Source: Clostridiaceae bacterium (GTDB lineage Bacteria; Bacillota; Clostridia; UBA1212; DUPL01). From it: a stretch of DNA of 39,029 nt. Shown here piece by piece: positions 30,766 through 38,960 of this stretch. The notes beneath the pieces are model-generated. The model worked only from the letters and a program-made list of their open reading frames with translations. It did not search any database and was not told the origin of the DNA. Position 1 is the stretch's first letter. The number at the start of each line of letters is the position of its first letter. The translations under genes were made by a program, and so were the position numbers. The DNA is taken from NCBI GenBank assembly GCA_012838385.1, contig DUPL01000115.1, forward strand, positions 1 to 39,029, written 5' to 3'.

Positions 30766-32823
30766 TTGAACCCAAAAACTAAACAGTTTGTCACATTTGC
30801 ATTAACTATAATTCTTATACTTGCTTCCATGTTTTTTGCAGTTGTGGTTAAACCTCCTGAATCTGCAATTGTTGTGGCCATACTCTTTGTTCTGCTTATG
30901 GCAGTCATTGCAGCGGATTTAGTTTTGAGCACCAGGCTGATAAAACGGTTTAACAACACAAAACTGGTAAAAAGAAGAGAAATCCTTGAAGAGACATGGG
31001 ATAAAGCCGGAATAGATATTAAAGCCATGGAAAAAAGGATAAAAAGGTATCTCAATACATGCAGGCTTTTACATGTTCTTTTTGTCCTTTTATGCATGGC
31101 CTCCATATACTGCTCAGTTATATTCCTGGATACAGACATCTTTGTTCTCATGATTATGATACGCATCCTTTTTTTGCTCAGCAGTTTTGCATTATGGGGA
31201 CTGGTTTCCCTGTTCGTATTCAAAAACAAGCAGGAATTACCTAAATATGAGTTGTCTCCAAAAGAATATCCGATACTTTTCCAGATAGCAAAAGAGGCTG
31301 CACAATTGGCCGGCGCAGGTGGAAATATAAGGATATTTGCAGGAGAGCACAACATTTGTGTGTTCAGGCATGGAAGATATGACTGCATACAGATCGGAGA
31401 AATTATTGGAAACCTGCTTACCAAAGAAGAAATGAAGCAAGTCCTTGTTCATGAGTTTGCCCATGTGTATAACAACCACACAAGACTTATGAACAAGCTT
31501 GGCAATACCGCATACAACTTCTACTTGCATGAAGAAGAAGACATGACATGCCTGCCCCCAATGAGGACAGTTGCGTTTTTATTCAACCGGGAATATTATT
31601 ATTACTCAATCTGCACAAGACAGGTGCAGGAAGCAGAAGCGGACAATATTGTAAAAAAGGTGGGTGACAGGCAGTCTTTCGTAAACGCCATAGCAAAATC
31701 CGCAGCATTCTCATTATTCTGTGAACTTCCTTGTCCACACCTTTCAATTCATGTCTTCGAAAGCGAGAAACCGATTGACAATTATGGAGAGGTGTATCTT
31801 GATATATATCTAAAGTATCTTGAGAAGAACGAAAACCTTTACAGAAAGATACTGGATAATGAATTGCCTGGCTTTTTAAGGACCCACCCAATCTTTCGGG
31901 AAAGAAAGACTTTCATGGAAGTTGAGGACTTTGACTTTCATACTATAGAGACCGACGAGGAATACAAAAAGGAACAGAAAAAGCTGCTTGGAATATTGAG
32001 TAAAGCCTTTGATGAACTTGACAACTACAGCGAGATAAGGCATGAGTATTATGTCAAAAGGTTTGGAGCCATAAAAAACTACGAAGAAAATGCAAACCAG
32101 GAAGTTCATACTCTTTTGGAGACCGCCCTCTATTTCGAAGGTGTTGACAATGAAAAAGCCAAGAAAATTCTGAAAACCGTACTTGAAAAGGACGATGACA
32201 ACTCCAACGCCCTCTTTTCCTTGGGAAGAATTCTTCTTTATGAGTTTGATAAAAGAGGTATTGAGTACATATACAAGGCAATTAGATTAAATGAGAAACT
32301 TGCTCAACCCGGGCTCCAGCTGACAGGCCGTTTCTGCGAAATGACGGGATTGGAAGAAGAACTCGAGGAACACAGAAGCAAGTTTTTAGAGCTTGGACAG
32401 GAGGCCATGGACAAAATGGAAGTGATGTCCGGTATATCGGGTAAAGACACTCTCCTTCCCCACGACCTTGACAAGGATACCTTGGATAAAGTTGTGCAAT
32501 TCATAACCGACACCGCAGATGGCAAGCTGGGCAGCCTTCTTCTTTTCAAAAAAGTGGCGGGAGAGTTGCAAAGCCATGTTTTTGTTCTTGTATTCCCACC
32601 AAATATCAAGAAGAAGGACTTGGATGATATTTGTATAAAAGTGCATAATTACCTTGATCTAAGAATTGAGCATTTTATTCTCCTTCGAATGTTTCAGACC
32701 GATAATGTGAGATGGATATACCGTAAAGTAAAAAACTGCGAGGTTTGGTCAAGAAAAAAGAAAAAAGTTACGAAAAATATCGTTAAAATTTTAACTTGCT
32801 TTTGGGTTTTCGGTATAGTATAA
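30766..32823 (+). CDS. Single-unit membrane M48-type metallopeptidase
   Basis: 685 residues from TTG 30766, preceded by AAGGTGA; a GTG at 30757 lies within that site. It is a single copy of the unit found twice in the upstream gene: four helices (the last two around 95-150), HEFAH at 229-233 (the same residue number as in unit 1 of the neighbour, which supports this start), EAEAD as third-ligand motif, the TPR-like stretch (YFEGVDNEKAKKIL...LGRILL) and the C-terminal domain with NCEVWS. The zinc site is intact, so an active enzyme is expected. Its C-terminus runs about 20 residues beyond the unit end (basic KKKKVTK, then hydrophobic FWVFGIV), and those codons contain the promoter of the hydrogenase leader. 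It is probably co-transcribed with the gene before it. Confidence 0.8.
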   Translation: MNPKTKQFVTFALTIILILASMFFAVVVKPPESAIVVAILFVLLMAVIAADLVLSTRLIKRFNNTKLVKRREILEETWDKAGIDIKAMEKRIKRYLNTCRLLHVLFVLLCMASIYCSVIFLDTDIFVLMIMIRILFLLSSFALWGLVSLFVFKNKQELPKYELSPKEYPILFQIAKEAAQLAGAGGNIRIFAGEHNICVFRHGRYDCIQIGEIIGNLLTKEEMKQVLVHEFAHVYNNHTRLMNKLGNTAYNFYLHEEEDMTCLPPMRTVAFLFNREYYYYSICTRQVQEAEADNIVKKVGDRQSFVNAIAKSAAFSLFCELPCPHLSIHVFESEKPIDNYGEVYLDIYLKYLEKNENLYRKILDNELPGFLRTHPIFRERKTFMEVEDFDFHTIETDEEYKKEQKKLLGILSKAFDELDNYSEIRHEYYVKRFGAIKNYEENANQEVHTLLETALYFEGVDNEKAKKILKTVLEKDDDNSNALFSLGRILLYEFDKRGIEYIYKAIRLNEKLAQPGLQLTGRFCEMTGLEEELEEHRSKFLELGQEAMDKMEVMSGISGKDTLLPHDLDKDTLDKVVQFITDTADGKLGSLLLFKKVAGELQSHVFVLVFPPNIKKKDLDDICIKVHNYLDLRIEHFILLRMFQTDNVRWIYRKVKNCEVWSRKKKKVTKNIVKILTCFWVFGIV

Positions 32824-32824
32824 T
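32796..32824 (+). promoter_or_regulatory. Strong promoter inside the 3' end of the M48-type gene, driving the hyd leader
   Basis: -35 TTGCTT (32796-32801), exactly 17 nt, -10 TATAAT (32819-32824). The -10 overlaps the stop of the preceding gene. Transcription should start at about 32831, at the first base of a CGCAG/CTGCG hairpin. Confidence 0.75.
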
Positions 32825-32830
32825 ACTGAG

Positions 32831-33010
32831 CGCAGGCAATCTGCGAGGATTTTCCTTTCAGAAAGCCTGAAAAGAAAAAAGACAATTGTACTGACATGAG
32901 GGTTCGTCCCAAGTGGTAAGGCAGTGGATATATGGTTGTACATAAGCCAATTGTTCTGTAATTGGTTTTAAATATACTATCCTTGTGCCTTGCGGTACAA
33001 GGATTTTTTT
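32831..33010 (+). ncRNA. Structured ~180-nt leader or small RNA upstream of the hydrogenase maturation genes
   Basis: From the promoter to the terminator no protein is encoded, but stems are dense. CGCAG/CTGCG pair at 32831-32845. TTTTC plus TTTCAG pair with CTGAAA plus GAAAA (32850-32878), with one mismatch. ACAATTG (32882-32888) can pair with CAATTGT at about 32947-32953. AAGCCAATT pairs with AATTGGTTT around 32943-32968. GGATA-TAT (32926-32933) can pair with ATA-TATCC (32974-32982), and CGAGGAT (32844-32850) with ATCCTTG (32979-32985). Either pairing would consume the 5' arm of the terminator. The RNA could be a cis-acting attenuator or riboswitch-like leader, or a free small RNA such as 6S. 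It matches no riboswitch consensus I can recall. The string AAGTGGTAAGGCA (32911-32923) looks like a tRNA D-arm, but no tRNA fold follows. Confidence 0.6.
32979..33010 (+). terminator. Intrinsic terminator between the leader and the first hyd gene
   Basis: An 11-bp stem, ATCCTTGTGCC with GGTACAAGGAT (one G-T pair), with loop TTGC and seven T's (33004-33010). It ends 14 bp before ATG 33025 and, unless bypassed, would stop transcription into the hyd genes. Confidence 0.85.
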
Positions 33011-33024
33011 ATGGAGGTTGAATC

Positions 33025-33279
33025 ATGGAAACAAGAATAGCTGCTGTAAGCATAATAGTTGAAAATGCGGATAGTGTGGAAAAACTTAATGCCATACTTC
33101 ACGAATACGGACAGTATATTATAGGACGCATGGGCATTCCCTATCACAAAAGAAACATATCAATAATCAGTATTGTAATGGATGCACCACAGGAGATAAT
33201 TACAGCCTTGTCAGGCAAACTGGGAATGCTTAAAGACGTTAGTGCAAAAGCGGTATTTTCCAAAAAAACATACAGTTAG
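33025..33279 (+). CDS. TM1266-type iron-only hydrogenase system regulator
   Basis: An 84-residue ACT-like ferredoxin-fold protein of the TM1266/putative iron-only hydrogenase system regulator family. It has the family start ETRIAAVSIIVEN, the central GRMGIPYHKRNISIISIVMDA, and the C-terminal GMLKDVSAKAVFSK. Such genes sit beside hydE/hydF/hydG in many anaerobes; the molecular role is unproven, with small-ligand sensing suggested from the ACT fold. GGAGG lies 7 nt before the ATG. It is first in the hyd operon, directly behind a terminator. Confidence 0.9.
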   Translation: METRIAAVSIIVENADSVEKLNAILHEYGQYIIGRMGIPYHKRNISIISIVMDAPQEIITALSGKLGMLKDVSAKAVFSKKTYS

Positions 33280-33288
33280 GAGAAGTTT

Positions 33289-34341
33289 ATGACAAGACTA
33301 ATTGATAAGCTTAAGGAAAACAGAGTACTTTCCAAAGATGAATATGTGTACCTTCTTGAGAAAATAACACCGGAAGTATCAGGCTATTTGCATTCTCTGG
33401 CAAGACAAATAGCGGTCAAACACTTTGGAAGAGACGTTTACATGCGAGGCCTTATAGAATTCACAAACATATGCAAAAACAACTGCTATTACTGCGGCAT
33501 ACGAAGAGGCAACAAAAATGTATCAAGATACCGCCTTACCAAGGAAGAAATTCTTAAGTGCTGCAGAACAGGCCATGAGCTAGGATTTCGCACCTTTGTC
33601 CTTCAGGGGGGTGAAGACCCATATTACACAGACAATCTTTTAGTAGACATAATCAGCTCAATTAAAAGAGAATTTCCGGACTGTGCAATTACGCTTTCTC
33701 TTGGAGAGAAAACGTATGAGCAGTACCAGATGTATTTTGAAGCTGGCGCTGAAAGATATCTTCTCAGGCATGAAACTGCCAATTCCCTCCATTATGAAAA
33801 ACTTCACCCCTCTGAATTAAGTATAGAAAACAGAAAGAAATGCCTCCACAACTTAAAGAAGATTGGATATCAGACAGGAACCGGCTTCATGGTAGGTTCT
33901 CCCTACCAGACGGCCCAGGACCTGGCTGATGATCTTCTCTTCCTGTACGAACTCAAACCTGAGATGATAGGCATAGGTCCCTTTATCCCACACAAGGACA
34001 CAATTTTCAAGGACTGCAAGACTGGTTCTTTACAGCTCGCCCTTGTATTAATATCCATATTAAGACTTATGTTTCCCACTGCCAACATCCCGTCAACCAC
34101 GGCTTTAGGCACAATTGACCCAAACGGAAGGGAGATGGGGATTATGGCAGGAGCAAATGTGGTAATGCCCAATCTGTCTCCAGTCAGTGTAAGAGAAAAA
34201 TACATGCTTTACGACGGCAAGATATGCACAGGAGAAGAAAGCGCCGAGTGCAGAATGTGCCTTGGAAACAGGATGAAGAAAATTGGCTACTCACTTGTCG
34301 TTTCCAGAGGCGACTACAAAAAAGAGGAGGAACTGGTATGA
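33289..34341 (+). CDS. hydE: [FeFe] hydrogenase maturase HydE (radical SAM)
   Basis: A 350-residue radical SAM enzyme that takes part in building the dithiomethylamine-bridged 2Fe subcluster of the H-cluster. The radical SAM cluster motif CKNNCYYC has Cys62, Cys66 and Cys69. A second cysteine set near the C-terminus (CTGEESAECRMC) matches the accessory cluster site found in many HydE proteins. The conserved FTNICKNNCYYCGIRRGN, LQGGEDP and GFMVGSPYQT segments support HydE over the related biotin synthase. AGGAGAA precedes the ATG, which lies 9 bp after the regulator gene. It overlaps hydF by 4 bp. Confidence 0.95.
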   Translation: MTRLIDKLKENRVLSKDEYVYLLEKITPEVSGYLHSLARQIAVKHFGRDVYMRGLIEFTNICKNNCYYCGIRRGNKNVSRYRLTKEEILKCCRTGHELGFRTFVLQGGEDPYYTDNLLVDIISSIKREFPDCAITLSLGEKTYEQYQMYFEAGAERYLLRHETANSLHYEKLHPSELSIENRKKCLHNLKKIGYQTGTGFMVGSPYQTAQDLADDLLFLYELKPEMIGIGPFIPHKDTIFKDCKTGSLQLALVLISILRLMFPTANIPSTTALGTIDPNGREMGIMAGANVVMPNLSPVSVREKYMLYDGKICTGEESAECRMCLGNRMKKIGYSLVVSRGDYKKEEELV

Positions 34342-35537
34342 GTCTCAGCGATACACCGAGAGCTGAAAGAATCAGCATTGGAATATTCGGTAAAAGAAAC
34401 AGCGGCAAGTCTTCCTTGATAAATGCCCTTGCAGGCCAGGAAATTGCAATTGTATCGGAGCATGCAGGCACAACAGCTGACCCTGTATACAAATCAATTG
34501 AAATACATAGCCTTGGTCCCTGCGTCCTTATTGACACGGCGGGGTACGATGATTTTGGTGATTTGGGTGAGCTCAGGGTAAATAAAACTAAAGATGCAGC
34601 TGCAAAAACAGACATTGCCTTGATTGTAATTGGTGATGATGTTACAAACGAGGATTTGAACTGGTATAACTACTTCAAGGATAAGAAAATACCCGCAATT
34701 GTAGTATTAAACAAGATGGATCTTTATGACAGAGATGTGCTTAAAGATAAAATAAAAAAAATAAAGGAAGCCTTTGATACAAATCCCATACCGGCAAGCT
34801 GCAAGGATAAAAAAGGGATTAACACACTTTTAAACGATATTGCAAGAAATCTTCCAGAAGATTTCAATGCAAGAACAATAACCCACAACCTGGCAAAGGA
34901 GGGGGATGTGGTCCTTTTGGTAATGCCCCAGGATATACAGGCACCAAAAGGAAGACTGATTCTGCCCCAGGTTCAAACCATCAGGGAGCTTTTGGATAAG
35001 AAATGCGTAGTTGTAAGTTGCACGGTTGACAACCTAAAGCAGACCCTTGACACTTTGAAGAATCCTCCTTCCCTAATAATTACTGATTCACAGGTATTCA
35101 AAACCGTATACGAACTTACACCAAAGGAAAGCAAACTTACAAGTTTCTCCGTCCTCTTTGCAGGCTACAAGGGTGATATTAAATATTTCGCAGAGAGCGC
35201 CGCATTACTCGACAGTTTGAATGAAAATGCAAAAATCCTTATAGCAGAAGCATGCACCCATGTTCCTATGGAAGAGGACATCGGAAGAGTAAAAATACCA
35301 AGCATGCTGAGGAAGAAGTTTGGTGACAAGATAACCATTACAAACGTTGCAGGATGTGATTTCCCAGAAGATCTGGAAACTTATGATTTGATAATCCACT
35401 GCGGTGCATGCATGTTCAATAGGAGATACGTGCTCCAGAGAATAGAAAATGCAAAACAAAAAAAGGTTCCCATGACCAATTACGGCATAGTTATTGCCTA
35501 CCTGACGGGAATTCTAGACAAAATATCCATGGAATAG
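34338..35537 (+). CDS. hydF: [FeFe] hydrogenase maturation GTPase/scaffold HydF
   Basis: A 399-residue scaffold that carries the assembled 2Fe subcluster to apo-hydrogenase. The correct start is ATG 34338 (overlapping the hydE stop, AGGAGG 7 nt upstream) although the frame stays open to 34224. The N-terminal GTPase has P-loop GKRNSGKSS (18-26), the switch Thr region AGTTADPV, G3 DTAGYDD and G4 NKMD (about 122). The C-terminal cluster-binding domain has CTH (306-308) and HCGAC (354-358), the CxH...HCxxC pattern of HydF. It lies between hydE and hydG in a tight operon. Confidence 0.96.
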   Translation: MSLSDTPRAERISIGIFGKRNSGKSSLINALAGQEIAIVSEHAGTTADPVYKSIEIHSLGPCVLIDTAGYDDFGDLGELRVNKTKDAAAKTDIALIVIGDDVTNEDLNWYNYFKDKKIPAIVVLNKMDLYDRDVLKDKIKKIKEAFDTNPIPASCKDKKGINTLLNDIARNLPEDFNARTITHNLAKEGDVVLLVMPQDIQAPKGRLILPQVQTIRELLDKKCVVVSCTVDNLKQTLDTLKNPPSLIITDSQVFKTVYELTPKESKLTSFSVLFAGYKGDIKYFAESAALLDSLNENAKILIAEACTHVPMEEDIGRVKIPSMLRKKFGDKITITNVAGCDFPEDLETYDLIIHCGACMFNRRYVLQRIENAKQKKVPMTNYGIVIAYLTGILDKISME

Positions 35538-35547
35538 AGGTACTGTT

Positions 35548-36972
35548 ATGTATAACGTAAAATCAAAAGATTCAAATGAATTTATCAATCACGATGAGGT
35601 TCTTTTCTCCATTGAGGAAGCCAAAAAGAAATCCAATGACAAAAACTATATTCTTACCCTGGTTGAAAAAGCAAGGCAGTATAAAGGTCTTACACATAGA
35701 GAAGCTGCCGTTCTTTTGGAAGTTGATGATGACGAGATATTGGAAATGATGTACAAGGCCGCAAAGGAAGTAAAGGAAAAAATCTACGGAAAACGGATTG
35801 TTATCTTTGCTCCTTTGTACCTGTCCAACTACTGCGTCAACAACTGCAGGTACTGCGGCTACAAGTGTACAAACGATATTGCAAGGTATAAATTAACCCA
35901 GGAAGAACTTGTTGAGGAAGTGAAAGCACTTCAGGAATTGGGACACAAAAGACTGCTTCTGGAAGCAGGAGAAGACGACAAAAACTGCCCCATAGAATAC
36001 ATTCTTGAGTGCATAAAGACTATCTACAGTGTAAAGCACAACGGCGGAGAAATACGCAGGGTAAACATCGATATCGCCGCCACAACTGTAGAGAATTACA
36101 GAAAACTAAAAGAAGCGGGCATCGGTACATACCTCCTGTTTCAGGAAACATACCACAAACCCACATACATATCAATGCACAAAGGTCCAAAGCAAAACTA
36201 TGAATGGCACACCGAGGCAATGGACAGGGCAATGCAGGCAGGAATTGATGATGTGGGCATTGGTCCTTTGTATGGATTGTACGACTATAAATACGAGACG
36301 GTGGCGCTTCTCATGCATGCAGAGCATTTGGAAGCAGTCTATGGTGTAGGTCCCCATACCATATCCATCCCAAGACTTCTTCCTGCAGCAGGCGTTGACT
36401 ACAACAGTTTCCCACATCTTGTAAACAACAGGGACTTCAAAAAGATTGTAGCTACAATACGCCTTGCTGTACCCTACACCGGTATAATCCTATCCACCAG
36501 GGAGAGTGCGGAGTTCAGAAAGGAACTTCTTGAAGTGGGTGTTTCGCAAATGAGTGCAGGTTCCAGCGTTGGCGTTGGTGGTTACGCACAAAGGAAGAAA
36601 ATGCAGGAGATGGGTCTTGATGAAAAACCCCAGTTTGAAATTTCGGACCACAGAGCTCCTATTGAAGTAATTAAAGGACTTGTAAAAGACGGATATCTAC
36701 CCAGCTACTGTACAGCTTGCTACCGAGAAGGTAGAACCGGAGACAGATTTATGGCCCTTGCAAAAACCGGGCAGATTGCAAACTGCTGTCTTCCAAACGC
36801 TCTCCTTACCTTCGAGGAATACATAAACGACTATGGCGATGATGAGCTTAGACAATTAGGCTCAGAAATGATAGACAAGGAAATACAAACAGTTCCGAAT
36901 CAAAGGCAAAGAGAGCGCGCTGTTGATTATCTTGGCAGGATAAGGACTGGGGAAAGGGATTTAAGGTTTTAA
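35548..36972 (+). CDS. hydG: [FeFe] hydrogenase maturase HydG (tyrosine lyase)
   Basis: A 474-residue radical SAM enzyme that cleaves tyrosine to p-cresol and dehydroglycine and makes the CO and CN- ligands bound to iron. The N-terminal cluster motif is CVNNCRYC (Cys96, Cys100, Cys103). The C-terminal auxiliary cluster motif is C-x2-C-x22-C (Cys388, Cys391, Cys414) within CTACYREGRTGDRFM, which separates HydG from the thiamine enzyme ThiH. GAGGT precedes the ATG, 10 bp after hydF. Its stop overlaps that of the convergent nitroreductase gene by 4 bp, with no terminator between. Confidence 0.97.
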   Translation: MYNVKSKDSNEFINHDEVLFSIEEAKKKSNDKNYILTLVEKARQYKGLTHREAAVLLEVDDDEILEMMYKAAKEVKEKIYGKRIVIFAPLYLSNYCVNNCRYCGYKCTNDIARYKLTQEELVEEVKALQELGHKRLLLEAGEDDKNCPIEYILECIKTIYSVKHNGGEIRRVNIDIAATTVENYRKLKEAGIGTYLLFQETYHKPTYISMHKGPKQNYEWHTEAMDRAMQAGIDDVGIGPLYGLYDYKYETVALLMHAEHLEAVYGVGPHTISIPRLLPAAGVDYNSFPHLVNNRDFKKIVATIRLAVPYTGIILSTRESAEFRKELLEVGVSQMSAGSSVGVGGYAQRKKMQEMGLDEKPQFEISDHRAPIEVIKGLVKDGYLPSYCTACYREGRTGDRFMALAKTGQIANCCLPNALLTFEEYINDYGDDELRQLGSEMIDKEIQTVPNQRQRERAVDYLGRIRTGERDLRF

Positions 36973-37427
36973 CGCCACTTGTTTTTGTGTATCCTTGTTT
37001 CATCAAACCTGTCACTTGGTCCCTTTTCCTCGGCAGGATGACCTATTGCAACAATGTTTAGAGGAATGATGTTATCGGGTATATCAAGAAGCTTTCTGAG
37101 CTCGCTGACTCTTTCCTCTCGTAGATACACACCAAGCCAGACAGAACCAAGACCCATTTCTGCAGCCATCAGAAGCATGTTCTGTGTTGCAGCCGAGCAG
37201 TCCTGCACCCAATATGACTTATGTCTTTCACGAGATGTGTCTCCACATACAACAATTGCACAGGGAGCTTCGTTAAGCATGTTTGCATAAGGATGGAACT
37301 TTGGAATTTCCTTAAGAATGCTTCTGTCATTGATAACTATAAAATGCCAGGGCTGCTGGTTCCCCGCAGAGGGAGCTGCCATCGCAGCTCTTAATATTTC
37401 TTCCAGCTGTTCTTCAGTTACTGGCAT
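36969..37427 (-). CDS. Nitroreductase-family flavoprotein, start codon apparently lost
   Basis: 152 residues from ATG 37425-37427: an FMN-dependent nitroreductase fold with the PSAGNQQPWHF motif, DCSAATQNMLLMAAEMGLGSVWLG and a C-terminal GHPAEEK. Members reduce nitro-aromatics, quinones or flavins with NAD(P)H. The usual N-terminal FMN-binding segment is missing from this frame start. Yet it is encoded directly upstream in frame as NAIFKRRSIRRYRD, ending at an AGG codon (37470-37472) that sits 7 nt from a perfect AAGGAGGG (37480-37487), exactly where an ATG belongs. A TAG immediately precedes it. An out-of-frame ATG overlaps it by one base. Either a point change destroyed the start, a base was lost, or this is a sequencing error. 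A gene with the short start would probably bind FMN poorly. Confidence 0.8.
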   Translation of the reverse strand: MPVTEEQLEEILRAAMAAPSAGNQQPWHFIVINDRSILKEIPKFHPYANMLNEAPCAIVVCGDTSRERHKSYWVQDCSAATQNMLLMAAEMGLGSVWLGVYLREERVSELRKLLDIPDNIIPLNIVAIGHPAEEKGPSDRFDETRIHKNKWR

Positions 37428-37495
37428 GTCCCGATACCTTCTAATACTTCTTCTTTTGAATATGGCATTCCTCTAAAAACCCTCCTTGTTCTTCA

Positions 37496-38374
37496 CTATT
37501 CCAACGACTGCAAATACAGCTTGTAGATTTGCGAGTCATTCAACGAATCATTATAAAGTCTGAATATGGAAATCTTGCCATCCAAGAAGTACTCACCAGT
37601 GTCATCCACTCCTGTATCTGCGCCAATTGCAAGATACTTGATATCAGGAGGGAATTTCATGTCGTTGCCAAGTTCTTCTTGACCTATGAGCCTTCCGTTT
37701 ATGTACAATTTTACATTAGGTCCATCAAACACACCAACAACATGATAGTATCTGTCAAACTCGGATCTTTTTTCAGGATAAATCTTTATGTATTCAGTAC
37801 CGTTATGTACTCCAAAGCCAAGTGCCCCATTGCCATTTGCAGCGTCAGGCTGATAATCAATACAGAATCCTCCAGCCTGCTGGTTTCCACCAACCACCTG
37901 ATATGCATTCGGACTGTTGAGATTAACACTTGTCTCAAAAGTAAAACCATCTGCAAGCTTGTCATATTCCGTATCGAAATTGAACACTGCAAAGAAGGCT
38001 CTGTCTTCACTGTAAAGGTCGATAACATCTTTGCCAATGGAATCGTCCTTCGTCACTACAGCTTCATTTACATTCGTCACTGTAAGACCGTTCTCCGACT
38101 GGTCAGTTACAGTGCCGTCTTTAATAAGGGCATCAAAGATATCCGCCTTTGGCACTTCTACAGTTTCGTCATAACCCTCCGGCGGCTCGCTGGTCTTTGT
38201 CGGATCCTCGGTGGGCTCGGGTGTTGGTGAAGCCGTTGGATCCGGAGTTGGTGTAGCAGAAGATTTTGTTTCCTTTGGATCCTCTGTAGCCTTGGGTTCT
38301 CCCCCTCCGCCATTGCAGGACACAAAGACAAGAACCATACTTAAGGCAAGCATAAGAAATAAAGCTCTTTTCAT
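37496..38374 (-). CDS. Secreted lipoprotein with a LamG/concanavalin-like domain
   Basis: A 292-residue lipoprotein. The signal peptide ends in lipobox FVSC (Cys20), followed by Gly-rich and then Thr/Pro/Glu/Ser-rich linker residues to about 68. From about 105 to 285 the sequence fits a laminin-G-like/concanavalin-type jelly roll: FETSVNLNSPNAYQVVGG, GGFCIDYQPDA, YYHVVGVFDGPNVKLYINGRLIG and GKISIFRLYNDSLNDSQIYKLY, the last two being hallmark strands of the LamG_3 group. A carbohydrate- or surface-binding role is the family expectation. GGGAGGT precedes the ATG by about 10 nt. Its gene start lies 48 bp after the stop of the kinase-fold gene. Confidence 0.85.
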   Translation of the reverse strand: MKRALFLMLALSMVLVFVSCNGGGGEPKATEDPKETKSSATPTPDPTASPTPEPTEDPTKTSEPPEGYDETVEVPKADIFDALIKDGTVTDQSENGLTVTNVNEAVVTKDDSIGKDVIDLYSEDRAFFAVFNFDTEYDKLADGFTFETSVNLNSPNAYQVVGGNQQAGGFCIDYQPDAANGNGALGFGVHNGTEYIKIYPEKRSEFDRYYHVVGVFDGPNVKLYINGRLIGQEELGNDMKFPPDIKYLAIGADTGVDDTGEYFLDGKISIFRLYNDSLNDSQIYKLYLQSLE

Positions 38375-38422
38375 ATTCTACTTTACCTCCCTGATATTCT
38401 TGCCTATATATTACCAAAAAAA

Positions 38423-38914
38423 TTAGCAAAGTAAAGAATACTTTCGAGAAAAATCGTAATAGAAGTTGCGACTTACCCATTTTGTGAAGCCATAATCTAT
38501 CAAAACCAAACCATTTTCAGTTTCTCCCCAGCTTCCCGGTTTGCATAGATCCGCAGGCAACAGCTTGTACTTCCTGCTCAAATACCTAACAAGTTGGGTA
38601 GATGCAAAATGTTTTCTACAACAAGCATTGAAATGTTCGAGCAATTTATCCATATCTTCCAATGGTTTGGCTTTTTCCATCAGCAGTATTTCTCCATCAT
38701 GGGAAAGGGTGTAAACTTTTGCGAATATGTTGCTGCATCTATTGGAGTAAATGGCATGTTCCGTAAAGTTCTGGGCAATCCCTCCTATATTTTTCGCATT
38801 CTTTGCCACTATCCCCTCCCCTATATCATAAACACTTCTACCTGTTCCGTTCCCTATATTCTTAAATTCTCCATTTCTTATTCCATGTCTTATCTCATCA
38901 ATATCGAATTTCAA
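38423..38914 (-). CDS. Small protein-kinase-fold protein
   Basis: About 163 residues. Two TTG codons (38915-38917 and 38912-38914) are possible starts. The second is 6 nt from GGGTGA and is preferred. The N-terminus (IGNGTGRSVYDIGEGIVAKNAKN) resembles a glycine-rich loop followed by the ATP-anchoring lysine strand. AQNFTEHAIYS could hold the helix-C Glu, LLMEKAKPLEDM looks like a hinge, and NGLVLIDYGFTKWV resembles the metal-binding DFG strand. A clear HxD catalytic loop is not seen, so phosphotransfer is doubtful. Comparable minimal kinase-like proteins occur in clostridia and phages without known function. The ribosome binding site lies in the arm of an inverted repeat. Confidence 0.6.
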   Translation of the reverse strand: MKFDIDEIRHGIRNGEFKNIGNGTGRSVYDIGEGIVAKNAKNIGGIAQNFTEHAIYSNRCSNIFAKVYTLSHDGEILLMEKAKPLEDMDKLLEHFNACCRKHFASTQLVRYLSRKYKLLPADLCKPGSWGETENGLVLIDYGFTKWVSRNFYYDFSRKYSLLC

Positions 38915-38918
38915 CAAA

Positions 38919-38953
38919 AATCACCCTAATATCATGATATATTCAGGGTGATT
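38919..38953 (-). terminator. Inverted repeat: terminator-like hairpin covering the next gene's ribosome binding site
   Basis: A perfect 9-bp inverted repeat, AATCACCCT (38919-38927) and AGGGTGATT (38945-38953). The loop contains the 12-bp palindrome ATATCATGATAT. On the minus strand the right arm ends in TTTTT, so it can terminate the gene ending at 38961. The same arm carries the AGGGTGA ribosome binding site of the kinase-fold gene. Confidence 0.55.
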
Positions 38954-38960
38954 AAGAGTG

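Noticed and set aside
30588..31424. 278-codon minus-strand frame across the M48-type gene junction
   Set aside because: It is antisense to two well-supported genes and its product is a low-complexity Ser/Leu/Ile shadow.
32908..32923. tRNA D-arm-like string in the hyd leader
   Set aside because: No acceptor, anticodon or T-arm pairs with it in the right spacing, so it is not a tRNA gene.
34224..34337. Upstream extension of hydF
   Set aside because: It overlaps the conserved cysteine-rich end of hydE; ATG 34338 has AGGAGG and the usual HydF N-terminus.
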